NCBI GenBank assembly: GCA_024707075.1
Contig: JANQAK010000005.1
Coordinates: forward strand, 1-64,000
Length of the DNA: 64,000 bases
Direction of reading: 5' to 3'
Source of the DNA: Afipia sp.
GTDB taxonomy: Bacteria; Pseudomonadota; Alphaproteobacteria; Rhizobiales; Xanthobacteraceae
The stretch's first letter is position 1. The number at the start of each line of letters is the position of its first letter. The translations under genes were made by a program, and so were the position numbers. The notes under the pieces are model-generated. The model searched no databases, was not told where the DNA came from, and saw only the letters and a list, made by a program, of their open reading frames with translations. This document shows positions 40,053 through 48,825 of the stretch, piece after piece.

Positions 40053-41054
40053 TTATTTCCCGAATCGTATTTTCCATGACGGCAGTGCGCCGGGGAACGG
40101 CAGCGCGGTCGCCTCGTAGACGCCGCGGGCAATCGCACGCGCAATCACGTTCGCGGCAATCGCACCGAGTTCGGTCAGGCCATACAGCGGATCGATCTCT
40201 TTCTCGCAGGTTGCTGCCGCGAATACGGCGTCGCCGTCGAGCGGCGCATGGACCGGATAGATCGCGCGGGCGAATCCGGTCTGGGCGATGATCGCCATGC
40301 GCCTGGCCTGGGCCTTGGTGAGGATGGCGTCCGTTACCACGACCGCGATTGTCGTGTTTTCGATGGAGGTCGCGGCCGGTGCGCCCTTGAGCCGCATCGT
40401 GAGCATGTCCGGCGTGAAGGAGGGCGGCCATCCGCGGCCGCCGAATTCGTCGCCGACTTCGAAGGGCGCCGCCCAGAACCACGGGCCGTCGCCGATATTG
40501 ACGCTGCCCACCGCGTTGACCGATACGATGGCAGCGACGCGCACGCCGCCGGTGGTGATCGCCGATGCCGAGCCGAGGCCGCCCTTGAAGTTGACTGTGG
40601 TCGCGCCGTAGCCGGCGCCGACGCTTCCGAGCGCGAACGCGCCGTCCGAGGCTGCTTCGGCCGCCGCATAACCCAGATCGCGATAGGGTGGGAAACGGCC
40701 CCATGTCTTGTTTCCGCCGTTGAGCATATCGAACTGCACCGCGCCGGGAACGATGGGGATCAGGGCATTGCCCACCACGAAACCCCGGCCATGCTCAGCG
40801 AGCCACGCCTGCACGCCGCCGCCGGCTTCGAGGCCGAAGGCTGAACCGCCGGACAGTGCAATTCCATCGATGCGTTCCACGGTGTTGACTGGATCGAGCA
40901 TCGAAGCGTCCCGCGTGCCCGGTCCGCCGCCGCGCACGTCGATGGATGCAACGGCTGGCTGGTCGAACACGATAGCCGTGACGCCGGAGGCGAGCGCGGC
41001 ATCGTCGGCGTGACCGACGCGGACGCCGGGAATGTCGGTGAGCAGGTTTTTCAT
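40053..41054 (-). CDS. P1/DmpA-family peptidase (S58, Ntn-like aminopeptidase)
   Basis: 333 residues matching the DmpA/P1 family: GVRVGHADD at the start, VDVRGGGPGTRDASML-like block, GIALSGGSAFGLEAGGGV, and SIENTTIAVVVTDAILTK. In this family the precursor cleaves itself before a Ser or Thr nucleophile; here the NTT in SIENTTIAVV is the likely site. Members act as L- or D-aminopeptidases or beta-peptidases. It is divergent from ccdA, with a REP-like element between. Confidence 0.9.
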   Translation of the reverse strand: MKNLLTDIPGVRVGHADDAALASGVTAIVFDQPAVASIDVRGGGPGTRDASMLDPVNTVERIDGIALSGGSAFGLEAGGGVQAWLAEHGRGFVVGNALIPIVPGAVQFDMLNGGNKTWGRFPPYRDLGYAAAEAASDGAFALGSVGAGYGATTVNFKGGLGSASAITTGGVRVAAIVSVNAVGSVNIGDGPWFWAAPFEVGDEFGGRGWPPSFTPDMLTMRLKGAPAATSIENTTIAVVVTDAILTKAQARRMAIIAQTGFARAIYPVHAPLDGDAVFAAATCEKEIDPLYGLTELGAIAANVIARAIARGVYEATALPFPGALPSWKIRFGK

Positions 41055-41079
41055 GGATCATTCCCGGATTTACTTTTGG

Positions 41080-41126
41080 GGCATGATCCTGTCCGAAAAT
41101 CGGCGTCCGCTTTTCGGGATCATGCC
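41080..41126. repeat. REP-like palindrome, family D, copy 2
   Basis: GGCATGATCCTGTCCGAAAA and CTTTTCGGGATCATGCC are inverted copies around a short CGGCGTCCG loop. It resembles 48043-48088 and more distantly 378-420. It lies in the gap between the divergent peptidase and ccdA genes. Confidence 0.75.
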
Positions 41127-41194
41127 CATCACAACATGCGGAAGGGCGGGGCGCGGAGCTTGCATAGCATAGCCGTGCCGGTGCAATAAGCGGC

Positions 41195-41929
41195 ATGATT
41201 CAGGACGTCTCGATCCCCGCCGCGCTCGTCGCCGGCGTCATCAGCTTTCTCTCGCCATGCGTGCTGCCGCTGGTGCCGCCGTATCTGATCTATCTGACCG
41301 GCGCGACCATCGAGCACGTCGCCAGCGACGAGGAACAGTCGGTCTCGAAGCGTGCCGTGATGCTGTCGGCGCTGGTGTTCGTGGCAGGATTTTCCACCGT
41401 CTTCGTGGCGCTCGGCGCCAGCGCCAGCCTGATCGGCGGCCTGATCCGGGCATGGTCGGCGCAACTGTCGATCGTTGCGGGCATCGCGATCATTCTGATG
41501 GGGCTGCATTTCCTCGGCCTGACGCGCATTCGCTTCCTGATGCGCGAGGGCCGGCTGCCGATTCCGAAGCCGGTCGGGCTGTGGGGTGCCTATGTGATGG
41601 GGCTGGCCTTCGCATTCGGCTGGACGCCATGCATCGGGCCGATCCTGGCGGCGATCCTCTCGGTCGCAGCCTCGGAGGCGACGGTGGCGAAGGGGGCGGG
41701 ACTTCTCGCGGTCTATTCCGCCGGCCTCGGCATTCCGTTCCTGATCGCGGCGCTCATGGTGGAGCAGTTTTCGTCGGTGTTCGCGCGGATGAAGAAATAT
41801 CTTGCGACCATCGAGCATACCATGGGCGTGCTGATGATCCTGGTGGGGATCGGATTTCTCACCGGTGCGGTATCGAACGTCAGCATCTGGCTGCTGGAGA
41901 CGTTTCCGGCGTTGCAGAATTTCGGGTAG
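41195..41929 (+). CDS. ccdA: CcdA-type cytochrome c biogenesis/thiol-disulfide transporter
   Basis: 244 residues with six hydrophobic helices. The two redox cysteines sit at SFLSPCVLPLVPPYLIYL (helix 1) and FGWTPCIGPILAAIL (helix 4), as in the CcdA/DsbD membrane domain. It moves electrons from cytoplasmic thioredoxin to periplasmic thiols, used in haem attachment to cytochrome c. It stands alone, without the ccm genes. Confidence 0.94.
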   Translation: MIQDVSIPAALVAGVISFLSPCVLPLVPPYLIYLTGATIEHVASDEEQSVSKRAVMLSALVFVAGFSTVFVALGASASLIGGLIRAWSAQLSIVAGIAIILMGLHFLGLTRIRFLMREGRLPIPKPVGLWGAYVMGLAFAFGWTPCIGPILAAILSVAASEATVAKGAGLLAVYSAGLGIPFLIAALMVEQFSSVFARMKKYLATIEHTMGVLMILVGIGFLTGAVSNVSIWLLETFPALQNFG

Positions 41930-41947
41930 CGCCGCGTCTTTGAAATT

Positions 41948-42030
41948 GTCATGCCCGGGCTTGTCTGGGCATCCACGCCTTCAAAATGGTATCCAAAGAC
42001 GTAGATGGCCGGGACAAGCCCGGCCATGAC
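41948..42030. repeat. Palindromic repeat, family C, copy 1
   Basis: GTCATGCCCGGGCTTGTCTG at one end and CGGGACAAGCCCGGCCATGAC at the other (in two parts) are inverted copies across about 83 bp, with a middle segment reading ATCCACGCCTTCAAAATGG. The copy at 49634-49715 shares the layout. It separates the convergent ccdA and liv binding-protein genes. Confidence 0.7.
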
Positions 42031-42057
42031 GATCTTGTTAGATGAGGAGCGTACTCC

Positions 42058-43173
42058 TTACGACCCCTTGCCAAGCTCGGCGTAGTTCCCCTTGGCGTCC
42101 CACTTGTAGACGACGTAGTCGAGCAGCTTGATATCACCCTTGGCGTCGAACGACAGTTTGCCCAGCACGGTGTCCCATTCGCCGGCCTTGATGGCTTCGA
42201 CCACCTTCTTCGGATCGGTGCTCTTGATCTTGTCGACGGCCTGCGACCAGACCTGGAATGAGGCGTAGGTGTAGAGCGTGTAGCCTTCCGGATCGATGCC
42301 CTTGGCCTTGAACTTCTCGACGATGGCTTTCGCGGTCGGCTTGTTGCGCGGATCGGGTCCGAAGGTGAACAGCGTGCCTTCCGCAGCAGCGCCGGTGATC
42401 GAGGCGAACTCCTTGTCATTCATGGCGTCGCCGGCCATGAGGACGGTCTTGAGACCCTGATCGCGCATCTGGCGCAGGATCAGGCCGGCTTCCTGATGAT
42501 AGCCGCCGACATAGACCAGATCGATGTTCTCGCGCTTCAGGCGGGAGACGATCGAGTTAAAGTCCTTGTCGCCCTTGTTGTAGGATTCGAACAGCTTCTC
42601 CTTGAAGCCTGCGGCGTTCAGCGCCTTCTTGGTCTCGTCGGCAAGGCCCTTTCCATAAGTGGTCTTGTCGTTGAGGATTGCGACGTTCTTTCCGGCGAAG
42701 GCTTTCAGGATGTACTGCGCGGCGACGAGGCCCTGCTGGTCGTCGCGGCCGCACACGCGCAGCACATTCCACAGCTTGCGTTCGGTGAATACCGGATTGG
42801 TCGAGGCCGGTGTGATCTGCAACACGTTGCCTTCGGCATAGGCTTCCGACGCCGGGATCGATGACGACGAGCAGAAGTGTCCGGCAACAACCTGAACTTT
42901 CGAGCTTGCGAGCTTTTCGGCGACCGAGCGGGCCTGTTTCGGGTCGCAGGCATCGTCGCCGACCTGCAAGGCGAGTTTCCTGCCGATCACGCCGCCCGCG
43001 GCGTTGAGATCGGCGACCGCCATGTCCGCGCCGTTCTTCATCTGGCGGCCGAAGGCGGATTCGCTGCCCGTCATCGGACCGGCGACGGCGACGGGAATGT
43101 CTTGCGCAAACGCAGCAGTCGATATGGCAATCGACGCGCCGAGTGCGAGGCCAAGAATGTGGATCGGTTTCAT
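42058..43173 (-). CDS. Branched-chain amino acid ABC transporter, substrate-binding protein
   Basis: 371 residues of the LivJ/LivK family. A signal peptide (LGLALGASIAISTAAFA) is followed by IPVAVAGPMTGSESAFGRQM and the typical ligand-site stretch GHFCSSSSIPASEAYAEGN. The two-lobed periplasmic fold is complete. It is last in a minus-strand group livH-livM-livG-livF-DUF6867-livK, with 116 bp before it, so it may also have its own promoter. The ligand could be an amino acid other than Leu/Ile/Val. Confidence 0.93.
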   Translation of the reverse strand: MKPIHILGLALGASIAISTAAFAQDIPVAVAGPMTGSESAFGRQMKNGADMAVADLNAAGGVIGRKLALQVGDDACDPKQARSVAEKLASSKVQVVAGHFCSSSSIPASEAYAEGNVLQITPASTNPVFTERKLWNVLRVCGRDDQQGLVAAQYILKAFAGKNVAILNDKTTYGKGLADETKKALNAAGFKEKLFESYNKGDKDFNSIVSRLKRENIDLVYVGGYHQEAGLILRQMRDQGLKTVLMAGDAMNDKEFASITGAAAEGTLFTFGPDPRNKPTAKAIVEKFKAKGIDPEGYTLYTYASFQVWSQAVDKIKSTDPKKVVEAIKAGEWDTVLGKLSFDAKGDIKLLDYVVYKWDAKGNYAELGKGS

Positions 43174-43289
43174 AGTGCAGTCCTCATGCAGGTCTCGAAG
43201 GGCGTGGCGGAACGGCCCGCCGGGGCGAATAAATCATGGGTATTGTCGGCTGATTTTACCGGCAAGTCATCGGCAATTTTCGGCAGCGC

Positions 43290-43652
43290 TCACGCCTTGG
43301 CTGGCGCATCTTGCCGCAGCCGCCAGCCGAGCGGCCCGCTTGGCTCATACAGCCAGTAATATTGTCTCACCATCTGGCGGGCGCGGGTGCGCTGAAAAGA
43401 CAGGCAGGCGACCACGATCAGGATGGCGGTTTCGACCAGATAGGTCTTTGGCTGCAACAGGGTTTCGTTGAACAGCGCGAAATGCACAAAACGCACCGCC
43501 AGTCCCAGCGGGATCATCGCGATGGCCGCAACCCAGATGCTCCGCCAGGTGAGCGCAATGGCGCGGCCTGTGAGCAGCGCGCATCCCGCGCCGAGCACGA
43601 GGGTGACGAACAGCACCTGGAAGATGGATCTGTTGGAGTAGAACTGGTCCAT
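43290..43652 (-). CDS. DUF6867-family small membrane protein of the liv operon
   Basis: 120 residues with three or four hydrophobic helices (FQVLFVTLVLGAGCALLTGR, SIWVAAIAMIPLGLAV, TYLVETAILIVVACLSF) and a conserved tail RARQMVRQYYWLYEPSGPLG. The pattern matches what is annotated as DUF6867, a small protein found in alphaproteobacterial branched-chain amino acid transporter operons. Its job is unknown; a helper to the permease is possible. It lies between livF and the binding-protein gene. Confidence 0.82.
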   Translation of the reverse strand: MDQFYSNRSIFQVLFVTLVLGAGCALLTGRAIALTWRSIWVAAIAMIPLGLAVRFVHFALFNETLLQPKTYLVETAILIVVACLSFQRTRARQMVRQYYWLYEPSGPLGWRLRQDAPAKA

Positions 43653-43686
43653 CTAGATCTCGATCCCGTAATTTTATATCCCGTCC

Positions 43687-43733
43687 GTCACCCTGAGGTG
43701 CGAGCCGCAATGCGGCGAGCCTCGAAGGGCGAC
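43687..43733. repeat. REP-like palindrome, family B, copy 4
   Basis: GTCACCCTGAGGTGCGAGCC and GGCGAGCCTCGAAGGGCGAC flank GCAATGC. It forms an inverted pair with the next element at 43745-43787. Both sit inside the liv operon, in the 147-bp gap between livF and the DUF6867 gene. Confidence 0.75.
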
Positions 43734-43744
43734 GGCATGGGTCC

Positions 43745-43787
43745 GCCATCCTTCGAGGCTCGCGAGTGCTCGCACTTCAGGATGACG
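43745..43787. repeat. REP-like palindrome, family B, copy 5
   Basis: CCATCCTTCGAGGCTCGCGA and GTGCTCGCACTTCAGGATGAC; opposite orientation to copy 4, giving a two-hairpin (BIME-like) unit between livF and the DUF6867 gene. It may protect the upstream mRNA from 3' decay and set the ratio of operon products. Confidence 0.75.
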
Positions 43788-43799
43788 GACACAATTCAT

Positions 43800-44534
43800 C
43801 TAGTGCCTTCCGCCTTCAAGGTACGCCGCGCGGATTTCAGGCCGCGCGAGAAGTTCCGCACCGCTGCCGCTCAGCGTGATCTTGCCATTGACCATGACGT
43901 AGCCGCGATGCGCGAGTTTCAATGCGTGATTGGCGTTCTGCTCGACGATCAGCACGGTGAGGCCGTCCTGCCGGTTGAGCGTGCGGACGGCATCGAAGAT
44001 CTGCCGCGCGATCAGTGGCGCAAGGCCGAGCGACGGCTCATCCAGCATCAGCAGGCGCGGACGGCTCATCAGCGCGCGGCCGATGGCCAGCATCTGCTGT
44101 TCGCCGCCGGACAGGGTGCCGCCGCGTTGCGCGATGCGTTCCTTGAGGCGCGGGAACAGTGCGAAGACGCGCTCTAGGCTGGCGTTGCGCTCGGCTTCGG
44201 TGCTCTCGACGGCGGCGTCCGCGCCCATGCGCAGGTTTTCCGCCACCGTCATGCGCGGAAAAATGCGGCGCCCTTCGGGGGACTGCGCAATCCGCAGGCG
44301 GGCAACGTGATGGGTCGGCTCAAACGTGATGTCGCGGCCATCGAATTCGATGGTGCCGGCGCGGGCGCGCGGGCGTCCGAACACCGACATCATCAGCGTG
44401 GACTTGCCAGCCCCATTGGCCCCGATCAATGCGACGATCTCGCCGGCATTGATGTCGAGATCGACGCCCTTCAGCGCTTCGATATTGCCATAGGCCGCGA
44501 CAAGGCCGCGAATGGAGAGGAGAGGCGTGGTCAC
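43800..44534 (-). CDS. livF: Branched-chain amino acid ABC transporter, ATP-binding protein LivF
   Basis: 244 residues. Walker A GANGAGKSTLM, signature LSGGEQQMLAIGRAL, and Walker B LLMLDEPSLGLAP are complete. The sequence is of the LivF type (short, no C-terminal extension). It overlaps livG by 4 bases (ATGA), so translation is coupled. Confidence 0.95.
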   Translation of the reverse strand: MTTPLLSIRGLVAAYGNIEALKGVDLDINAGEIVALIGANGAGKSTLMMSVFGRPRARAGTIEFDGRDITFEPTHHVARLRIAQSPEGRRIFPRMTVAENLRMGADAAVESTEAERNASLERVFALFPRLKERIAQRGGTLSGGEQQMLAIGRALMSRPRLLMLDEPSLGLAPLIARQIFDAVRTLNRQDGLTVLIVEQNANHALKLAHRGYVMVNGKITLSGSGAELLARPEIRAAYLEGGRH

Positions 44535-45370
44535 GTTCCGCCCTCCATGACTTCGATGGCGGTTTGCTCGTCGGCCCCGAGATAAGCGGCGATGACTTTC
44601 GGATCATCACGTATTTCGCGCGGCGTTCCGGCCGCGATCTTGACGCCGTGGTCGAGCACGAAGATGCAGTCGGAGATTTCCATCACCACGGACATGTCGT
44701 GCTCGATCAGCAGCACTGAGGTGCCATGATCCTTGCGGATCGCCAGCAGCAACTGGCTCAGCTCGTCGCTTTCGCGGGCGTTCAGGCCGGCGGCGGGTTC
44801 GTCGAGGCACAGCAGCGCGGGCTCTGAACACATCGCGCGCGCGATCTCCAGCCGCCGCTGGTCGCCGTAAGGAAGGTTGCCCGCCGCGTCGTCGGCGCGC
44901 GGCGTAAGACCGATGCGGTCGAGCCAGTAGCGCGCCCGGTCGATGGCATCGCGCTCGGCGTCGCGAAATCCCGGCATGCCGATCAGGCCGAGAAACGTGT
45001 AGCCTGACGCGCGCATCAGCGCGTTGTGCTGCGCCACCAACAGGTTTTCCAGCGCCGTCATGCCCGCGAACAGCCGGATATTCTGAAACGTGCGCGCGAC
45101 TTTCGCGACTTTTGAGATGCGGTAATCGAACAGCCGTTCCAGCAGGAACTCCCGGCCGTCCTCGTGAATGAGACGCATCATGCCGGTGGTCGGCTTGTAG
45201 AAACCCGTGATGCAGTTGAATACGGTGGTCTTGCCCGCGCCGTTGGGGCCGATCAGCGCGGTGATGTCGCCGCGCTTCGCGGTGAACGACAGATCGTTGA
45301 CTGCCACGATACCGCCGAAGCGCATCGACAGGTGATCGACCACTAGGATGTCGTCGGCGGCTGCGGTCAT
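44531..45370 (-). CDS. livG: Branched-chain amino acid ABC transporter, ATP-binding protein LivG
   Basis: 279 residues. Walker A GPNGAGKTTVFNCITG, the LivG-type insertion with NIRLFAGMTALENLLVAQH, and Walker B LLCLDEPAAGLN are visible; the signature region reads NLPYGDQRRLEIARA instead of LSGGQ, as LivG proteins do. It overlaps livM by 4 bases upstream and livF by 4 downstream. Confidence 0.95.
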   Translation of the reverse strand: MTAAADDILVVDHLSMRFGGIVAVNDLSFTAKRGDITALIGPNGAGKTTVFNCITGFYKPTTGMMRLIHEDGREFLLERLFDYRISKVAKVARTFQNIRLFAGMTALENLLVAQHNALMRASGYTFLGLIGMPGFRDAERDAIDRARYWLDRIGLTPRADDAAGNLPYGDQRRLEIARAMCSEPALLCLDEPAAGLNARESDELSQLLLAIRKDHGTSVLLIEHDMSVVMEISDCIFVLDHGVKIAAGTPREIRDDPKVIAAYLGADEQTAIEVMEGGT

Positions 45371-46704
45371 CCGTGGCCTTCCTTGACCATTGCGGATGAA
45401 ATCTCGGTCGGCTTTTCCAGATAGACCGATGGCGCGCGGTGGCCGATCAGGCCACGCGGCCGCCAGATCATCAGCAGCACCATCGCGCCGCCGAATACCA
45501 GCATGCGGAATTGCTCAAGGCCGCGGAACAGCTCGAACCCGCCGATCATCGCAAGTGCCGCCAGCGCGACGCCGAGCTGAGATCCCATACCGCCGAGCAC
45601 GACGATGGCCAGCACCAGCGCGGATTCCTGGAACGTGAACGACTCCGGGCTGATGAAACCCTGGCGGGTGGCGAAGAACGCGCCAGCGAAGCCGCCGAAC
45701 ATCGCGCCGGTTGCGAACGCGGTGAGCTTCGTCGTGGTGGTGTTGATGCCGAGAGAGCGGCACGCCACTTCATCTTCGCGCAACGCTTCCCACGCGCGGC
45801 CGATCGGCAGGCGGCGCAGTCGGATCGTCACCCAGTTGGTCAACAGCGCGAGCGCGAGGATCAGATAGAACAGGAACACGACGCGGTGCGTCGCGGAGAA
45901 TTCGATGCCCAGCATCGCGGCAAGGCCGTCGTCGGTGTTGGTCAGCGGAATGCCGAAGAAACTCGGGCGCGGAATCCCGGTGATGCCGTTCGGCCCGCCG
46001 GTGACATGCTGCCAGTTGAGCAGGATGAGACGGATGATCTCGCCGAAGGCAAGCGTCACGATGGCGAGATAGTCGCCGCGCAGCCGCAGCACCGGAAAGC
46101 CGAGCAGCACGCCCCAGAACGCCGCGAGGATTCCCGCCAGCGGCAGGCAGACCCAGAACGACAGTCCGAAGGTCGTCGCCAGCAGCGCGTAGGAATATGC
46201 GCCGACCGCGTAAAATGCGACATAACCGAGATCGAGCAGGCCGGCGAGGCCGACCACGACGTTCAATCCCCATCCGAGCATCACATAGGTGAGGACGAGA
46301 ATGCCGAGATCGAGAATGTAGCGCTGGTCGTAGAAGATCACCGGCACCAGTAGCGTGAAAACGAGAAGCGCCGGCGCGAGAAAACGGCGCAGCGTGGCAA
46401 TCGTGCTGCTGGCGGATTCAGGAAGCAGCGAGATGGTCTTCGATGGTCCGATCCACTGCCGCAGCAATTCGACGATGATGCTGCCGAAAAAAACCGCGGC
46501 CACAAGCGCCGCCAAGTCGCCGAACCGCGTCCAGTAGATCAACTGCCCCTCCGGACCGGCTTCGGTCCGGATGCCGATCATCAGCGAAAACAGAACCAGC
46601 GCCACAAGGGCGCTGATGAGGGATTTCTTCAGAATGAAGGCGATGCCGTGCGGAGCGGCGGCGGCTTTGCGCGCGTGGGCGGCGGGATCGACAGGACGCG
46701 CCAC
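45367..46704 (-). CDS. livM: Branched-chain amino acid ABC transporter, permease LivM
   Basis: About 445 residues from a GTG at 46704 (AGAGG 5 bases upstream), 8 bp after the livH stop. There are two extra N-terminal helices (ISALVALVLFSLMIG and LAALVAAVFFGSIIVEL), a feature of the long alphaproteobacterial LivM, followed by the core permease (MLGWGLNVVVGLAGLLDLGY, AIVTLAFGEIIRLIL, EALREDEVACRSLGIN). The open frame continues upstream over livH, but that part is antisense-like and not real. Confidence 0.93.
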   Translation of the reverse strand: MARPVDPAAHARKAAAAPHGIAFILKKSLISALVALVLFSLMIGIRTEAGPEGQLIYWTRFGDLAALVAAVFFGSIIVELLRQWIGPSKTISLLPESASSTIATLRRFLAPALLVFTLLVPVIFYDQRYILDLGILVLTYVMLGWGLNVVVGLAGLLDLGYVAFYAVGAYSYALLATTFGLSFWVCLPLAGILAAFWGVLLGFPVLRLRGDYLAIVTLAFGEIIRLILLNWQHVTGGPNGITGIPRPSFFGIPLTNTDDGLAAMLGIEFSATHRVVFLFYLILALALLTNWVTIRLRRLPIGRAWEALREDEVACRSLGINTTTTKLTAFATGAMFGGFAGAFFATRQGFISPESFTFQESALVLAIVVLGGMGSQLGVALAALAMIGGFELFRGLEQFRMLVFGGAMVLLMIWRPRGLIGHRAPSVYLEKPTEISSAMVKEGHG

Positions 46705-46712
46705 GCTGCCTC

Positions 46713-47627
46713 TCAGACTTTTTCGACTTCCGGACGGCCAAGAAGACCGGTCGGAAGAAAGATGAGGACGACGATCAGGATCGAGAACGCCGCGACGTCC
46801 TTGTATTCGGACGTAAAGTAGGCCGACCAGAAGGTTTCGATCAGGCCGATCAGCAATCCTCCGAGCATCGCGCCGGGCAGCGAGCCGATGCCGCCAAGCA
46901 CGGCGGCGGTGAACGCCTTGATGCCGGCGATGAAGCCCATGAAGAAATCGACCACGCCATAATAGAGCAGGTACATCATGCCGGCGACGGCGGCGAGGGC
47001 TGCGCCGATCACGAAGGTCATCGAAATCGTGCGGTCGACGTCGACACCGAGCAGCGCCGCCATGGTCTGGTCCTGCTCGCAGGCGCGCATGTCGCGGCCG
47101 AGCCGCGTGCGCGCCACCAGCCAGGAGAAGATCGCAAGCAGGATGATGGTGGTGACAACGACGATGATCTGGATGTTCGACAACCGGACCACAAAACCGT
47201 CGTTCTCGAACAGCGTGTAGCCGCCGGTGATGACGGGCGGCACCGGCTTCACGCGCGCTCCCTGCGCGACCTGAGCATAGTTCGTCAGAACGAATGACAT
47301 GCCGATGGCGGAGAGCATCGGAGCAAGGCGGAATGACTGCCGCAGCGGACGATAGGCAATTCGCTCGACGGTCCAGCCGTAGAGCGCTGTGACTGCCATG
47401 GCGACCAGCAGCACCAGAAGCAGGATGACGGGAACGACCGTCAGGCCGATTGACACCAGAATGAGAAACGTGATGAGGGCGATGAAGCCGCCGATCATGA
47501 AGATGTCGCCGTGGGCGAAGTTGATCATACCGACGATGCCGTAGACCATCGTATAGCCGATCGCGATCAGCCCGTAGATCGAACCGAGCACCAATCCGTT
47601 GATGAGTTGCTGGGCGAAGTAATCCAT
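46713..47627 (-). CDS. livH: Branched-chain amino acid ABC transporter, permease LivH
   Basis: 304 residues from the ATG at 47627. It has about eight hydrophobic helices and the LivH patterns QLINGLVLGSIYGLIAIGYT, GMINFAHGDIFMIGGF and GIGSLPGAMLGGLLIGLIE. It heads the transporter operon. An in-frame extension to 47765 has no homology. The gap upstream holds the likely promoter. Confidence 0.95.
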   Translation of the reverse strand: MDYFAQQLINGLVLGSIYGLIAIGYTMVYGIVGMINFAHGDIFMIGGFIALITFLILVSIGLTVVPVILLLVLLVAMAVTALYGWTVERIAYRPLRQSFRLAPMLSAIGMSFVLTNYAQVAQGARVKPVPPVITGGYTLFENDGFVVRLSNIQIIVVVTTIILLAIFSWLVARTRLGRDMRACEQDQTMAALLGVDVDRTISMTFVIGAALAAVAGMMYLLYYGVVDFFMGFIAGIKAFTAAVLGGIGSLPGAMLGGLLIGLIETFWSAYFTSEYKDVAAFSILIVVLIFLPTGLLGRPEVEKV

Positions 47628-47866
47628 GGGCTGCCGTGTTCGAGCAAACAGAGCGACACGTCGAAGGCCCCGGCAGCCGGATCGTCGCGTCGTCCCATTT
47701 TCTAACAGCGGGAACCAAATGCGGCAACCGGCAGGGGTGCGGCGTGGGGTCATCGTCCACGCCAAGTTTGCGGTGCGATGAAAAGTTCATGGAGGAACAC
47801 GGTGTTCCATTGCAACCAATGGCGATGGCGGCTGTTGGTCATCCGTTCAACAAAGGAGATGCCATC

Positions 47867-48034
47867 ATGGGCAACCAGAACAATCCGAACCAGAACCCCG
47901 GCCAGCAGAGCCAGAATCCAGGCCAGAAACCGGGTCAGCAGCAGGGCGGCGGTCAGAAGCCCGGCCAGCAGCAGCAGGACCCGAACCATAAGCCGGGACA
48001 GCAAGGCCAGCAGAGCCAAAAGGGCGGCCACTGA
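47867..48034 (+). CDS. Tiny PGQQ-repeat protein, probably disordered
   Basis: 55 residues starting MGNQNNPNQNPGQQSQNPGQ. It is built of repeats of (N/K)PGQQ and QKPGQQ units with almost no hydrophobic residues, ending in KGGH. AAAGGAGA lies 8 bases upstream of the ATG, so translation is well supported. Composition is Gln, Asn, Gly, Pro and Lys only, which implies an unstructured, soluble peptide. Similar short proteins are seen in related bacteria without known function. It is divergent from the liv operon and followed by a REP-like element and a terminator. Confidence 0.72.
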   Translation: MGNQNNPNQNPGQQSQNPGQKPGQQQGGGQKPGQQQQDPNHKPGQQGQQSQKGGH

Positions 48035-48042
48035 CACCGCAG

Positions 48043-48088
48043 GCATGATTAGGTCAGAAAACCGGTTTCCACTTTTCTGAATCATGTC
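48043..48088. repeat. REP-like palindrome, family D, copy 3
   Basis: GGCATGATTAGGTCAGAAAA and CTTTTCTGAATCATGTCC are imperfect inverted copies around CCGGTTTCCA. It starts 8 bases past the PGQQ gene stop. Confidence 0.65.
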
Positions 48089-48116
48089 CTGCTCGCGTTC
48101 GGAGTGGTTAAGTTGA

Positions 48117-48147
48117 GAAAATCCCGCCGAAAGGCGGGATTTTCTTT
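48117..48147 (+). terminator. Intrinsic terminator after the PGQQ gene
   Basis: AAAATCCCGCC and GGCGGGATTTT form an 11-bp stem with a GAAA tetraloop-like turn, followed by CTTTT. It sits 83 bp past the PGQQ stop. Confidence 0.88.
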
Positions 48148-48272
48148 TGCGTGATGGTCCGGCCTCCGGTTGTCCACAGGGCCGGCCGCCGTATTAAGGT
48201 TAAGAAAGGGTTTAAATTGCCGCTCCCAGTTGAGCGGAGTTAGCTCCGGCTTCAGGTTGGAGTAGGCGGGCG

Positions 48273-48803
48273 ATGTACAAGGATTGGCGGATCAGCACGT
48301 ATAACGGCGTGCTTCTGGCGTGTTATTTCATCCCGTCCTGGGCCCTTTCGGCGATGAAGATCTGGGTTTCGCCGATCCGCGGCTTCTACGATCGCACCAA
48401 CATCGCCGCCGCGATGTATGTTAGCGATTTCCTCACTCTTTCCCCGATCGGCACCATCCGCATCGCCTGGCTGCTGGCGCTCGGGAAGGTCATTGTCGCC
48501 GCCTTCTTCCTTGTGTTCCTGTTGCTGGTCATCCGTGCGGCGATTCGTAACAAGGGCGGCGCCGATGAGGCGCTCGCCTTCGCCTTGGGGCTTGGTGCAT
48601 TCATCAGCATGGCCAGCCTGATTGCCGCATCGAAAGTCGGGGAAATGGCGGCGCTGCGGCTTCACGCCAGCGAGGCGCTGTTGCTGATCGGGGCTGCGAT
48701 CATCTTGATTGTCGATACCGATCCCCAGGTCGTGGCCTCCCGTAAAGAGCAGGCCTCGCCAGAACCGCATCACGGCTATTTGTCGAGCAGTCCCCATTCC
48801 TGA
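48273..48803 (+). CDS. Membrane protein of unknown function, four TM segments
   Basis: 176 residues starting MYKDWRISTYNGVLLACYFI. Hydrophobic segments lie at about 12-30, 65-90 (IAWLLALGKVIVAAFFLVFL), 100-118 and 130-146 (ASEALLLIGAAIILIVD), and the tail is hydrophilic. I do not recognise a family and see no catalytic motif. It is convergent with pcaD, with 22 bp between the stops. The length and topology are consistent with a small inner membrane protein. Confidence 0.7.
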   Translation: MYKDWRISTYNGVLLACYFIPSWALSAMKIWVSPIRGFYDRTNIAAAMYVSDFLTLSPIGTIRIAWLLALGKVIVAAFFLVFLLLVIRAAIRNKGGADEALAFALGLGAFISMASLIAASKVGEMAALRLHASEALLLIGAAIILIVDTDPQVVASRKEQASPEPHHGYLSSSPHS

Positions 48804-48825
48804 GCGCCGACGGCGGATTCCTTGC

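Noticed and set aside
46705..47790. N-terminal extension of livM covering livH
   Set aside because: The extension is an out-of-frame reading of livH, and the GTG at 46704 has a suitable ribosome binding site.
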